A stretch of DNA of 64,000 bases. Origin: CAYFFV01 sp964342695. GTDB taxonomy: Bacteria; Acidobacteriota; Vicinamibacteria; Vicinamibacterales; UBA8438. The stretch is from the NCBI GenBank assembly GCA_964342695.1, contig CAYFFV010000001.1, positions 151,679 through 215,678 of the forward strand. The letters run 5' to 3'. The position numbers were made by a program, and so were the translations under genes. Numbering within the stretch: position 1 is the stretch's first letter; each line of letters starts with the position of its first letter. Under the pieces are notes generated by a model. That model saw only the letters and a list, made by a program, of their open reading frames with translations. It was not told the DNA's origin and did no database searches. Shown here in pieces: positions 26,106-34,835 of the stretch.

Positions 26106-27533
26106 TTAATTATTTTGAGCGTTGACAGTCCGTTGGCGTTCAAGTTCGGCTCGTCTAGCCTGTTCTTCCTCAAATTGTTCGTCTGTAATGGAAACGAAAC
26201 GTGAAAGATTTAAAAACATGTCGTCCGTCGACCGGTTGCCGTACCCTTTCCAATTACGTGGATCGGATACACGTGGATTGTTGAGTGTGTTGTCGTACCA
26301 GGCGGTTACGCGAAGCAGGGTTCCGGCGGGTAACAACGGAGCTGAGTCCTCATCATACACGTAAACCTTGACCCAGTTATGGTTGTAACCGGCACAGCTC
26401 AACATCTCACTTACGCCATGGGGATAGATCGCTTCAACGCACATGCGTTTTCCGCTAGAGTGAAGGTGCGGTTCAAACGTCATCATAATACCGGGTTTTG
26501 TGACGCGCTGAAGTCCTTCCATTCTCGCATTTGGATCTTCAGGTCTAATATCAAGATCAAATGTTAAAAAACTTTCAAGACCACCGCGACCTTTGTATTT
26601 AGGTTCCCATCCTTTCGGGTGGAACTTGAATGCGACATCGATACGGAACGGGATTTCAACACCAATCGAATGTAGGTGTAAATCCCAGTTTAAGGAAGAT
26701 CCCGCAGGCAGGCGAACTCCCAGCACGTCTGGGTAGTTACTTGCATTTTGTCCAACTTCGTGCACTAAGAAAAACAGATCAGGCGAGCCGCGTTCACCTG
26801 TTCCCCGTGCCTGTGTTTGGATTTCCTGGGTTCGCTCGCGCGCTGAGATGACGGCATGATGAACTGCAAATAAATTTAGATCACCAGACTTCCGTTCTAT
26901 TGCTGCCTCATCCAATAAACGTTCTCTAACTTCAACGGATTTCACCCAACGATCTTCTGTTAACCCTGTAGGGGATTGATCTAGAAGTCCGTACCAATCA
27001 GCAGCGACGGCTTCAAGAGTATGCTCAGGAGACGATACCACGAGGTCGGGTGTGCCGAATGACCAGTCTTCACCATCGACCCACTGAATCGCTGGTGGTA
27101 AATCTGCTGCATTTCCGCGTGGCGCTCCATTATCGGTCCATTCACCAATAATGTTCACTTCTTCGGGACTTAAGGAAATATCTTCCTTGAAATTTTGCAC
27201 ACCAATATTTTTTTCAATAAACCAAGGCGGCATTCTTTCGGGGTCGTTGTCTGGGCGTGAAACTTTATCTTTTATGGCACGCGCCCATGGTCGAACTTCC
27301 TCGTACGTTAATAGGGACATCGGAGCTACAGAATTCGGGCGATGGCAACCTTGACAAGAACGTTGAAGAATTGGCGCCACGTCCTTCGTGAATGTTACCG
27401 GATGTTCGCTATTTGCTTGGGCGGCTGCACTATTTGGCAGCATAGTCATGCCTGTCAGAATGAATAACACCGCAAAGCTTAAACACCAATGATTAGTTTC
27501 TGAGTGGTCATTTTTTTTCGTTAGTAGCCGCAT
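26106..27533 (-). CDS. Cytochrome c-fused PHM/DBH-type copper monooxygenase
   Basis: Exported 475-residue protein. The start at 27533 has GGGAG upstream; in-frame codons up to 27665 would add an unlikely N-terminal tail. Signal peptide to about residue 39. The N-terminal cytochrome c domain has CQGCH (C60-H64) in the ILQRSCQGCHRPNSVAPMSL context seen in planctomycete-type hemes. The C-terminal half matches ascorbate-dependent type-II copper monooxygenases: HHAV (H225, H226) as the CuH pair, DLHLHS (H286, H288), EPHLHSSGKRM (H356, H358) as the CuM pair, and STDDMF (M439) at the CuM methionine position. Animal relatives hydroxylate peptidyl-glycine or dopamine. The attached heme could replace ascorbate as electron source. 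First gene of a unit with 25194 and 24640. Confidence 0.78.
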   Translation of the reverse strand: MRLLTKKNDHSETNHWCLSFAVLFILTGMTMLPNSAAAQANSEHPVTFTKDVAPILQRSCQGCHRPNSVAPMSLLTYEEVRPWARAIKDKVSRPDNDPERMPPWFIEKNIGVQNFKEDISLSPEEVNIIGEWTDNGAPRGNAADLPPAIQWVDGEDWSFGTPDLVVSSPEHTLEAVAADWYGLLDQSPTGLTEDRWVKSVEVRERLLDEAAIERKSGDLNLFAVHHAVISARERTQEIQTQARGTGERGSPDLFFLVHEVGQNASNYPDVLGVRLPAGSSLNWDLHLHSIGVEIPFRIDVAFKFHPKGWEPKYKGRGGLESFLTFDLDIRPEDPNARMEGLQRVTKPGIMMTFEPHLHSSGKRMCVEAIYPHGVSEMLSCAGYNHNWVKVYVYDEDSAPLLPAGTLLRVTAWYDNTLNNPRVSDPRNWKGYGNRSTDDMFLNLSRFVSITDEQFEEEQARRAELERQRTVNAQNN

Positions 27534-27615
27534 GACATTTTTCTCCCTTCGGAAGTGCCTTAATTCTAGCTGAATTCTGTCACGAAACGAGCAACTAAAG
27601 TGAGCTTGGCAGAAC

Positions 27616-28650
27616 TTATTTTTCCAAACGAAGAATATGGACGCCCGCTTCAGCGTCGGCTGCACTATTTACCGCTAATAGTACTAGTTCGCCAGAGATT
27701 GCAACGTCACTTGGAGTACTTAGTGGAGAATATGTTCCGAAAAGACGAGGATTTTCAGGGTTCGAAATATCTATGGCTTGGACAGCGTACGGGGGATACG
27801 AATCAGTAAGAATAACCGTTGCTTCTGCGATGCTAATTCTTACCAACCCGACAGTAGCTGCGGCACCAGCAAAATCTATAGTTCTTTTACGTTCAGCATC
27901 TTGATAGGTGCTGATCAATCTTGGATTAGATGGATCTGAACCATCGAAAAGTTCAAGGATAGATTCAGTGCTTAATAACCCGATTATCGTTCGATTTGAT
28001 CCAGTTGAAGTAGGCATGGTGGTCACTCCGACAGCTGCGAAACGGCTTTCAGTAGTCGTTGTGCTCATGACCAGGAGTTCGTCAGTTCCAGATAAATCAA
28101 CAATCGATAGGCCACCAGGAGTATCAAGTACATATCCGAACGAATTCGAGATGGCCACGTCGATGGCGTAGCCTTCAGTGAAATAGGACCCTTGAGATAT
28201 TGGAGCTCTTGGATTTGATGCATTGATGACTTCTAGTCCAGAGAGTCTGTTTGCTACGGCCACGATAGAACCAGCTCCATCAACGCTTAACGCCTGTCCT
28301 GGTGTTTTGAAAGTACTTAAAAGTTCTGGATTACTGGGATCAGAAATATCTAGAACGCCAACCCCGTCAAAATCGATGGCAGCATAAAGTAACGAGTCGA
28401 CAACACTCACGCCATATATATTTTTGGAAAAAGTAAATGAACCGACGAGGTTTGGTGCCGTTGAATCAGCGATGTCGAAGATGTTTAAGGTCGGTCCATC
28501 AGAGATGTATGCGTGGTTCCTGTGGATGCTAACTGTTTCTGCCGTGACTGGAATCAGGCCAACTGGCACTAAATTCTGCCCGTGTAGAGAGATATTGAAA
28601 TGCAGTAACGTTAGGCATAGCATCAAGCCAACCAGTGAGGATTTGTACAT
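27616..28650 (-). CDS. LVIVD-repeat beta-propeller protein
   Basis: Secreted propeller of 344 residues. ATG at 28650 with AAGGAG 6 nt upstream (a GTG immediately precedes it). Signal peptide ends near SLHGQN. Repeats of about 40-45 residues have the pattern V.ISDPSNPELLSTF: LNIFDIADSTAPNLVGSF, VGVLDISDPSNPELLSTF, LEVINASNPRAPISQGSY and VQAIDISNPENPRLFGTY. These are LVIVD-type blades, found in surface or periplasmic proteins of unknown role. It lies 82 nt upstream of the PHM-like gene at 27533 on the same strand. Confidence 0.8.
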   Translation of the reverse strand: MYKSSLVGLMLCLTLLHFNISLHGQNLVPVGLIPVTAETVSIHRNHAYISDGPTLNIFDIADSTAPNLVGSFTFSKNIYGVSVVDSLLYAAIDFDGVGVLDISDPSNPELLSTFKTPGQALSVDGAGSIVAVANRLSGLEVINASNPRAPISQGSYFTEGYAIDVAISNSFGYVLDTPGGLSIVDLSGTDELLVMSTTTTESRFAAVGVTTMPTSTGSNRTIIGLLSTESILELFDGSDPSNPRLISTYQDAERKRTIDFAGAAATVGLVRISIAEATVILTDSYPPYAVQAIDISNPENPRLFGTYSPLSTPSDVAISGELVLLAVNSAADAEAGVHILRLEK

Positions 28651-28684
28651 CACGCGCTCCTTAAAAGGAATCTTGTTTTAGAGT

Positions 28685-29602
28685 TCAATGTGAACGATGG
28701 GGGTGTGGGTAAATTTGTTCATTGACCGCAATCGGTAGGGCTTCCACAAATAACCCGAGTACCGATTGAAAATCTATGTAGACGAAGCTGTCTGAAGTTA
28801 CATGGTTCGCGCCCCCATTTTTGCGAAGCCAATCGAGTTGAGCTTCCATGGTCAAACTTCCTGTTGGGCGTCTCAGGTCTAATCCAATATGGTGGGCACC
28901 CTGTCCATATTCATTGATAAAGCTATTATAGGTTCCGTCACCGATTTGCTGGAGAAGTTCAAGACTTACGTTGTCTAGATTAAAGACGGTAAACGCGGCT
29001 CGTCCGTTTGGTTCGTCGAATTCTTGAATTGGCGTAGGTGTTACATCAAAGATTTGTGAAAGTGCTTCCCGGGAACGCTGAATGTCTGTGACGGCGATGC
29101 CGATGTGGGTGATACACGTAGGTAACCCAAACGTGTACCGTGTCTTGGCATCCAGTGCAGTCCTATCCGGGCTGTAATTAACAAACAGGCCAAGTTCTTC
29201 GCCTAGATATGAAAACCCGGACGCATCATTCGAAAGAACAGACAAGTGATGAACGCCGTGTCTGTCTTTCTCAACAAAATCTCTGTACAACTTAGACGTC
29301 GTCTCTAGCGGTTGAAGCAATTGGATCGTAATGTTTTCCAGCTGGAGATCTGCAACTTCAAATCGGCTAGCTAAATCATTTGAAAATATTGAGGTTATTG
29401 CAGGGACGTCGATGCCAAGAATTGTTGCGTAGGCGGTAGCAGCCTGCCTAATATCGGGAACAACAACTCCGATACGGGTAACGCTGGTTGCTTTCTTTTT
29501 CGATGCGTAGCTCTGTGCTGTCAGTTCGGCAACGAAAACCGCACTGTTTACAATTGTCAGGACCAGTATGTTGACGAGTAGTCTCTGCATGGAACGCCAC
29601 AT
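28685..29602 (-). CDS. Secreted two-domain VOC (glyoxalase/dioxygenase fold) protein
   Basis: 305 residues with a Sec signal peptide ending near ELTAQS. Two vicinal-oxygen-chelate modules follow: the first from VTRIGVVVPDIRQA to the HHLSV strand, the second from THIGIAVTDIQRS to GAHHIGLDL, with VSLELLQQIGDG supplying a Glu. Metal-ligand positions are better preserved in the second domain (His of THIGIA, Glu of LELLQ). Most VOC enzymes are cytoplasmic, so an exported one is less usual. The substrate is unknown. The gene is followed by the LVIVD protein gene on the same strand. Confidence 0.78.
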   Translation of the reverse strand: MWRSMQRLLVNILVLTIVNSAVFVAELTAQSYASKKKATSVTRIGVVVPDIRQAATAYATILGIDVPAITSIFSNDLASRFEVADLQLENITIQLLQPLETTSKLYRDFVEKDRHGVHHLSVLSNDASGFSYLGEELGLFVNYSPDRTALDAKTRYTFGLPTCITHIGIAVTDIQRSREALSQIFDVTPTPIQEFDEPNGRAAFTVFNLDNVSLELLQQIGDGTYNSFINEYGQGAHHIGLDLRRPTGSLTMEAQLDWLRKNGGANHVTSDSFVYIDFQSVLGLFVEALPIAVNEQIYPHPHRSH

Positions 29603-29617
29603 CCAGTTTGACTGTTC

Positions 29618-30004
29618 TTAAAAACCTCTCTTGCGTCCTCTGAGTCCACGACGACTGCCTTTGGGTTTTGCCGGTTTCCCCCGGAAGTCGTCAACGTTTA
29701 AATCTTGTGGTGGAGGACCACCGAAAGAATCTGGCCTCGGGACAAACGGGCGAGGCGAACGCTCTCGAGCTTCGTTTACCTTGAGTGCTCTTCCCTGAAG
29801 CTCGGCTCCGTGGAATTTTGAAATAGCCTCTGAGACTACTGAAGCGTCTCTGAACTGTACAAATGCAAAACCACGAGGTTGTCCCGTCGCACGATCAATT
29901 GGGAGAAATACTTCACTTACTTCACCAACCTGTCCAAACAGTGTTTCGAGTTCAGCCTGAGTTGTACTGAAATTAAGATTTCCAACAAACACCTTGCCAG
30001 AGAT
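29618..30004 (-). CDS. RRM-type RNA-binding protein with probable AUC start
   Basis: Single RNA-recognition-motif protein of about 128 residues, similar to bacterial glycine/arginine-tailed RNA-binding proteins. RNP2 is VFVGNLNF and RNP1 is RGFAFVQF. The C-terminal tail is basic and Pro/Gly/Arg-rich, ending GSRRGLRGRKRGF. There is no ATG. An AGGAGG ribosome-binding site (30015-30010) is followed 5 nt later by ATC at 30004, giving an SGKVFVGNLNF N-terminus like that of relatives. ATT at 30007 is only 2 nt away, and the GTG at 29992 is 17 nt away. An in-frame TAG at 30016-30014 rules out longer starts. A one-base error (ATG read as ATC) is possible. Confidence 0.85.
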   Translation of the reverse strand: MSGKVFVGNLNFSTTQAELETLFGQVGEVSEVFLPIDRATGQPRGFAFVQFRDASVVSEAISKFHGAELQGRALKVNEARERSPRPFVPRPDSFGGPPPQDLNVDDFRGKPAKPKGSRRGLRGRKRGF

Positions 30005-30184
30005 AATGTCCTCCTAACGTTTGAGCCAAATGTCTAAGGGTTTTCTATTTGGCGTTAAAAAATCACGGTGCCTTGTGTATGAGGCCTCGTCAGTATAGCT
30101 TACAAGTTCAGAAAATCTTGAGTTTGCGTGCATTAAAAATTTGAAGCGTCAATCGATGGTCCTCTTAATGGTTGAAGTCTTAGA

Positions 30185-31396
30185 TTAGTTGCCTCTTGGC
30201 CACAGAACTCCTTGATGAGGGGTTTGGATAGTTCCCATTCCTTTGTAAATAAATTTTTGCAAACGTTTACCTTCAAATGTTTCTGTCGTGTAAACATTCC
30301 CGAACGTGTCAGTCGCGATGCTGTGTGTTCCGTAAAATTGTCCTGGCTGTCGTCCGCCGTCTCCAAAACTGGACACCATTTCCAGTGGTTTTCGTTCAAC
30401 GATGTACACCTTTTCGTTCGTTCCATCTGCTACAAAAAGATATTTTTGATCGGCATCACGGGAAAATGCGATATCCCAAACTGCTCCCGATCCAAGTGTC
30501 TGTCTTTCTATAAACATTTCTTGCACAAACGTTCCATCCGGACGAAATACTTGGATCCTGTTGTTCTTCCGGTCGCAGACGTAAAGTAGTCCGTCATTTG
30601 AGAGTTCCGCACAATGAACAGCTTTTGAGGTTATGCTCCCGAACTGTTTGGCAGGTGGTCCAGTCGGGTCATAACGAACGGCCTCGGATTCATCTGGCAC
30701 ATTACCGTAACCACCCCAATAGCGTTTAAATTCGCCTGTGTCTGCATCGATGACCACGATTCGCCGATTGCCATAGCCGTCCGCGACGTATGCCTCGTTC
30801 GCTCTAGGATCAACAAAAATTTTTGTCGGTCGGCTGAAATTAGACATGTCATGATTTCCAGTGCTTTGTCCAGGACTGCCAACTTGAAGAAGAAAAGTGC
30901 CGTCTCTCGTAAATTTCAGAACTTGGGCGTCCTCGGCGCCGCTGCTGCCAATCCAGACGTTGCCTTTGTAGTCGATAGAGATGCCATGATTTGCTTCTGG
31001 CCATTGGTAGTCGTCACCGGGTCCTCCCCATGCTTGAATCAGGTTCCCGGCTTGATCAAATTCCAAGACTGGAGGGGCTGGGATACAGCAGTCGATAGCT
31101 ACTTGTGGATCTGTTGAAGCTTCAATTTCACCTGCATTTAAGGTCGAATCTCGATGCACAATCCATACGTGGTCACGATCGTCAACGGCAACGCCAATGA
31201 TTGCGCCAAGGACCCAATGATTCGGCAGAGGTTTTGGCCACAAGGGATCGACTTCGAACGTCGGCCCCCAAGTAACGCTTTCACTATTAGCAGTCAGAGT
31301 ACGCTGGATGAGTAACTGTCCTGTACCCAAAATCATGGCCACAACCGTGAATAGCATTCCGATAAGCAGGTTACGATTTTGAAAGAAATTCTTCAT
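30185..31396 (-). CDS. PAL-like NHL-repeat propeller lyase
   Basis: Six-bladed NHL propeller of 403 residues behind an N-terminal signal/anchor (11-31). It resembles the lyase half of peptidylglycine alpha-amidating monooxygenase. Landmarks in order: VWIVHR (R82, the catalytic Arg position), NHGISIDYKGNVW (H137), VADGYGNRRIVV (Y208), VHCAELSNDGLLYVCDRKNNRIQVF split as VHCAELSND (H261) and CDRKNNRIQVF, and GTHSIATDTFGN (H358). The three His correspond to the zinc ligands of animal PAL. The Met two residues before the third His in animals is not kept. Last gene of a three-gene operon with the secreted protein at 31421 and the copper monooxygenase at 32371 (gaps 24-26 nt). GGAG precedes the ATG. 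Confidence 0.8.
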   Translation of the reverse strand: MKNFFQNRNLLIGMLFTVVAMILGTGQLLIQRTLTANSESVTWGPTFEVDPLWPKPLPNHWVLGAIIGVAVDDRDHVWIVHRDSTLNAGEIEASTDPQVAIDCCIPAPPVLEFDQAGNLIQAWGGPGDDYQWPEANHGISIDYKGNVWIGSSGAEDAQVLKFTRDGTFLLQVGSPGQSTGNHDMSNFSRPTKIFVDPRANEAYVADGYGNRRIVVIDADTGEFKRYWGGYGNVPDESEAVRYDPTGPPAKQFGSITSKAVHCAELSNDGLLYVCDRKNNRIQVFRPDGTFVQEMFIERQTLGSGAVWDIAFSRDADQKYLFVADGTNEKVYIVERKPLEMVSSFGDGGRQPGQFYGTHSIATDTFGNVYTTETFEGKRLQKFIYKGMGTIQTPHQGVLWPRGN

Positions 31397-31420
31397 TAAT
31401 TACTCCAATTGACAAAGAGG

Positions 31421-32344
31421 TTACGGGGTCACTGTGACAGTGAGATTTTCTGATGTAGATAATGCTCCGTCACCAGCGATCGCCCTGAGCACATAGGTCC
31501 CGGGTTCATCAAAAGTGACGGCGACTGTCCAGTTTCCATCGGTGGGCTGCTCGGGAATAAGATACGGCGGTGACCAGGGGGAATTTGAGTAAACACGAGT
31601 ATCCTGCCACGTTTTTAATTGTTCTGGGAAGAAGGTAACCTGGTCAGCGTTTCCTCTGTAGACAATCCATGAAAAGCGAAGTCCAGGAGGATTTCCAGGG
31701 ACAATCTGACGTGGTGGTCGATATGCGGGATGAGGTTTGCCCGGTTCTACAGCGGGCGGCTCATATTGTCCAGACGGGATGCCGTCATCACTGGTGAAGA
31801 CCATTAATCGTAGGGGTTGCCCGGCTCGCACGGTGCGAGGCTGATCTACGGCTACGTTGAGTACAGGTGGTGTATTGTCGCGCCACTCATCCCGCACTCT
31901 TCCAAAATTAGCTCCCATTTCTGTGGCTATCGTTTGTGCATCTAGAAGGTAGTCTGTTCGAAGGGAACCGTATGCCCGTTCCGTACGTCCATTCGTTGTT
32001 AAAGTCCAGATTAGGTCTTTCTCGCCAAAATCTGACGGGACTTGTACAGTAAACAAAAACATATTCCGCCGAGGATAAAAATGCGTGGGCTGTCCTCGGT
32101 CTGGCCCACCAGGTTCAATATTATTTTCTGGCCCAACTGGAACATCAAGTTCCTCTTCCCAGTTTGAGTTCATGTATCCAAAGAACATGGTGAAAGAGCC
32201 ATCCGGGTTAGGCCACCAACCCTCGTAGGCTGGTGAAATACTCTGTCCCTTTGTGTAGGTAAACCGAGTTTGTCCTTCAGTGTTAATGGGTTGAGCTAGT
32301 AATAGAGCTAGTATTGCCAGCAGATTTCGATATCTGTTCATCAT
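31421..32344 (-). CDS. Unnamed secreted protein paired with the PHM-like monooxygenase
   Basis: 307 residues from the ATG at 32344 (another ATG at 32341; a TTG at 32350). Signal peptide ends near INTEGQ. Paralog of the protein at 25194 with the same block order: ISPAYEGWWPNPDGSF, GPENNIEPGGPDRGQPT, FYPRRNMF, VPSDFGEKDLIWT, NGRTERAYGSL, RAGQPLRLMVFTSDDGIP, SWIVYRGNADQV, and PGTYVLRAIAGDGAL at the Ig-like C-terminus. It has an extra Pro-rich insert (EPPAVEPGKPHPAYRPP). It sits between the monooxygenase and PAL-like genes, which argues that it works with both. Confidence 0.72.
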   Translation of the reverse strand: MMNRYRNLLAILALLLAQPINTEGQTRFTYTKGQSISPAYEGWWPNPDGSFTMFFGYMNSNWEEELDVPVGPENNIEPGGPDRGQPTHFYPRRNMFLFTVQVPSDFGEKDLIWTLTTNGRTERAYGSLRTDYLLDAQTIATEMGANFGRVRDEWRDNTPPVLNVAVDQPRTVRAGQPLRLMVFTSDDGIPSGQYEPPAVEPGKPHPAYRPPRQIVPGNPPGLRFSWIVYRGNADQVTFFPEQLKTWQDTRVYSNSPWSPPYLIPEQPTDGNWTVAVTFDEPGTYVLRAIAGDGALSTSENLTVTVTP

Positions 32345-32370
32345 GGTCAAGTCGACAAAGCTTCGTTCTG

Positions 32371-33789
32371 TTAGTTGTTTTGCTGATTGTCGGCTGTATC
32401 AGTCGCTGTCGGGAAATCCACTTGACATAATGGACATCCGATGACGTGATCATTCTTTTTGAGATTCAGTCGTATTTTCCGAAGAGCTATCTCTTGTTCG
32501 AATTGCTCGTCGGTTAGGCGAAGAGCCTGGCCTAAATCAATAAACATGTTTGCAACGGAACGTCGACCACCGCCAGACCAGTTTCTTGGATCAGCAACAT
32601 TAAGATTGGATGCAGTGGTGTCGAGCCAACCAATGACATGAAGAATCGTGCCTTTTGGAAGCAGTGGGGCGTAATCGTCCTGATATATGTATTGCTTGAC
32701 CCAGTTATGGTCGTAACCGACACAGGTAAGAGTTTCGATATTGTGTCCCCAGATTGCTTCAAGGCACATCCTTGTACCTGGTGCGTGTTGATGTGGTTCA
32801 AAGGAGACTAACTTAGTATGTTGATCTAGAACACGATAGGCGTGAAGTTCCTGGTTTGGCTGGTTCGGTTTTATATCAATGTCCACCCCGTTACCAACAC
32901 CGAAGTGGGCACGCTTGAGTTCAGGTTCATAGCCCTTAGGGTGTAATTTAAAAGCGAATTTTAGATGCGCTGTAGTTTCACGGCCATTAGCGTGTAGGTG
33001 GGCCGTGCCAAGGTCGAGCACAGAACCGGCTGCTAATAATCGGCCTGCATTTGGAGCAAAAATATCTGCGTTGCGACCAACTTCATGGACAGGCCAGCGG
33101 ACAGGAGGATCATCATCTGAGGCTTCCGGTACCATCGAACTGTAGGTCATATGGTGGAATACGTAGCGTCCTCCAACAGTTTTGCTACCCTGCTCAGCAG
33201 GAACGTCATTAAATTCTTTCACTTCGACCGCCATAACGTAGCGGTCTTCATCTAGTCCGGTAGGAATGGTTCCTAGTGATGTCCATTTATCCGGCGCTGC
33301 TTCAGGAAGAGTAACGATGGGCGATTCGAGAATAAGATCAGGTTCACCAATAGACCACTCATCCTCATTACCAAAATCAAGTGGTGGCGGTAGGTCGTTG
33401 GGATTGCCTAAAGGAGCGCCATTGTCAGCCCACCACGCGATTTGTTCGATCTCTTCGTCGCTCAGTGATGGATCATTTTTGTAATGTTGAATGCCAAGGT
33501 CTTTTTCCAGAAACCATGGTGGCATTGCGCCACGTTGATTCCTCAGGGCTGTCCGCATCTTGATTGCTCGTGCCCAAGGTCGTACTTCTTCATAGGTAAG
33601 TAGCGACATTGGTGCAACTGACGCAGGACGATGACATTCTTGACAGCTGCGTTGAAGAATTGGGGCAATATCTTTTGCAAAGGTTATGTTCTGCTGAGAA
33701 GGGTCAGTAGGTATGTTTGACTGAGCTCCGAGACTTACTGATGCTGTCAGGACAAACAGTACAACTCCGAGATGCGCGATATTTTTCAT
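32371..33789 (-). CDS. Cytochrome c-fused PHM/DBH-type copper monooxygenase
   Basis: 472 residues. ATG at 33789 with AGGGAG 8 nt upstream; upstream in-frame codons to 33987 are rejected. Signal peptide to about residue 23. Heme motif CQECH (C49-H53). Copper-site candidates: HHMTYSSM (H212, H213; the HHM matches animal PHM), TAHLHANG (H264, H266), EPHQHAPGTRM (H333, H335) and SVANMF (M415). A CPLC pair (452-455) near the C-terminus is absent from the paralog at 26106. First gene of the operon leading to the PAL-like lyase at 30185. Expected reaction: O2-dependent hydroxylation of an aliphatic carbon next to N or O, in the periplasm. The substrate is not known. Confidence 0.78.
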   Translation of the reverse strand: MKNIAHLGVVLFVLTASVSLGAQSNIPTDPSQQNITFAKDIAPILQRSCQECHRPASVAPMSLLTYEEVRPWARAIKMRTALRNQRGAMPPWFLEKDLGIQHYKNDPSLSDEEIEQIAWWADNGAPLGNPNDLPPPLDFGNEDEWSIGEPDLILESPIVTLPEAAPDKWTSLGTIPTGLDEDRYVMAVEVKEFNDVPAEQGSKTVGGRYVFHHMTYSSMVPEASDDDPPVRWPVHEVGRNADIFAPNAGRLLAAGSVLDLGTAHLHANGRETTAHLKFAFKLHPKGYEPELKRAHFGVGNGVDIDIKPNQPNQELHAYRVLDQHTKLVSFEPHQHAPGTRMCLEAIWGHNIETLTCVGYDHNWVKQYIYQDDYAPLLPKGTILHVIGWLDTTASNLNVADPRNWSGGGRRSVANMFIDLGQALRLTDEQFEQEIALRKIRLNLKKNDHVIGCPLCQVDFPTATDTADNQQNN

Positions 33790-33943
33790 TGCAGACGCTC
33801 CCTTTTGACCAAATAGATTTACAACAGTATCGCTATAACTTGTTTCGTCCGCAAGAATAAAGCGTGACAAAATGCATCGGAACATCCTGCTTTGCCGTCG
33901 ACGTGGCGGTATTCCCTGAAAATTTTCCAAAAACCTACACTGT

Positions 33944-34630
33944 TCACCGAGCAATGGTTGGGTCTGTTCTCGGGTCCATAACGCCATCTCGATTTTCTTC
34001 GCCAGGCGTGTTTTCCCTAATGGAAAATGGAACGATTGCCATTACCGTATCCCACATAATTGCAAGTTTCCCGCCAGTATTTGTCATGTCCAGAAATAGC
34101 CACGTTAGTTGGTCCACTGACCAAGGAAGAGATGAGAGAGTCATTGGAACCCGCACGACATCTTTGGTTGATGTGTATCCATATGATCCCCACAGTTCAG
34201 TTTTGTTGTTTGGATCGTACTGGCGTTGAGGTTGCCAATTTGACAAGATGAGCGTCCAATCATCTAAAGCAAGATCTATGAACATGCTATAACCACCCGG
34301 TTGAATTTCTGTTTCATTAATGACCAGAGTCGCTTCTGTCATTAAGTAGGTAGATATATCGGCTCCGGCTCTCCACACACGGGCTTGTCGGTTAAGCCAC
34401 ATTCCGTAAGCTTCAGGTGATCCCCAAAGGTCACGGTTTCTCTTTATTGGTCTTCCGTAACTGATTTCAATCCATTTCCCATCTACGTAATATGGGGTTC
34501 TTCCTCCAACGAAACGCCCCCCGGTTTCTGTCGATGCTAGGCCGTCAGGGCTTGGTGCCCTGAACTGAGCCATGCTGACACTTGACAAGACAAACATTGT
34601 TGCACAGGCAATTATTACGGCTCTTGTCAT
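33944..34630 (-). CDS. DUF2911 secreted protein
   Basis: 228 residues, signal peptide ending near VSMAQF. DUF2911 landmarks: YYVDGKWIEISYGRPIKRNR, an RVWRAGADISTYLMTE strand, IQPGGYSMFIDLALDDWTLI and the closing LFLDMTNTGGKLAIMWD. The family is exported and of unknown function. A second copy lies at 38558. AAGGAG precedes the ATG by 9 nt. It lies 154 nt upstream of the copper-monooxygenase operon on the same strand, a gap large enough for a separate promoter. Confidence 0.85.
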   Translation of the reverse strand: MTRAVIIACATMFVLSSVSMAQFRAPSPDGLASTETGGRFVGGRTPYYVDGKWIEISYGRPIKRNRDLWGSPEAYGMWLNRQARVWRAGADISTYLMTEATLVINETEIQPGGYSMFIDLALDDWTLILSNWQPQRQYDPNNKTELWGSYGYTSTKDVVRVPMTLSSLPWSVDQLTWLFLDMTNTGGKLAIMWDTVMAIVPFSIRENTPGEENRDGVMDPRTDPTIAR

Positions 34631-34835
34631 AACGAAGGTCTCCTTAAGATTTACTGCATAGACAGTATCATGTCGAACGTCGTGTTTATAGCGTTTACAA
34701 TTTTTCGAATCAGTGCGCTGGTGAACTTTTTCGCTATCTTTTAATTCAAAATAATGTGGGGTTGCTACAATTAAGGATTACGACTCCAAGTATGGTGCTT
34801 GCGATAGATGACGGCTCTGTAGATTAATAATTGAG

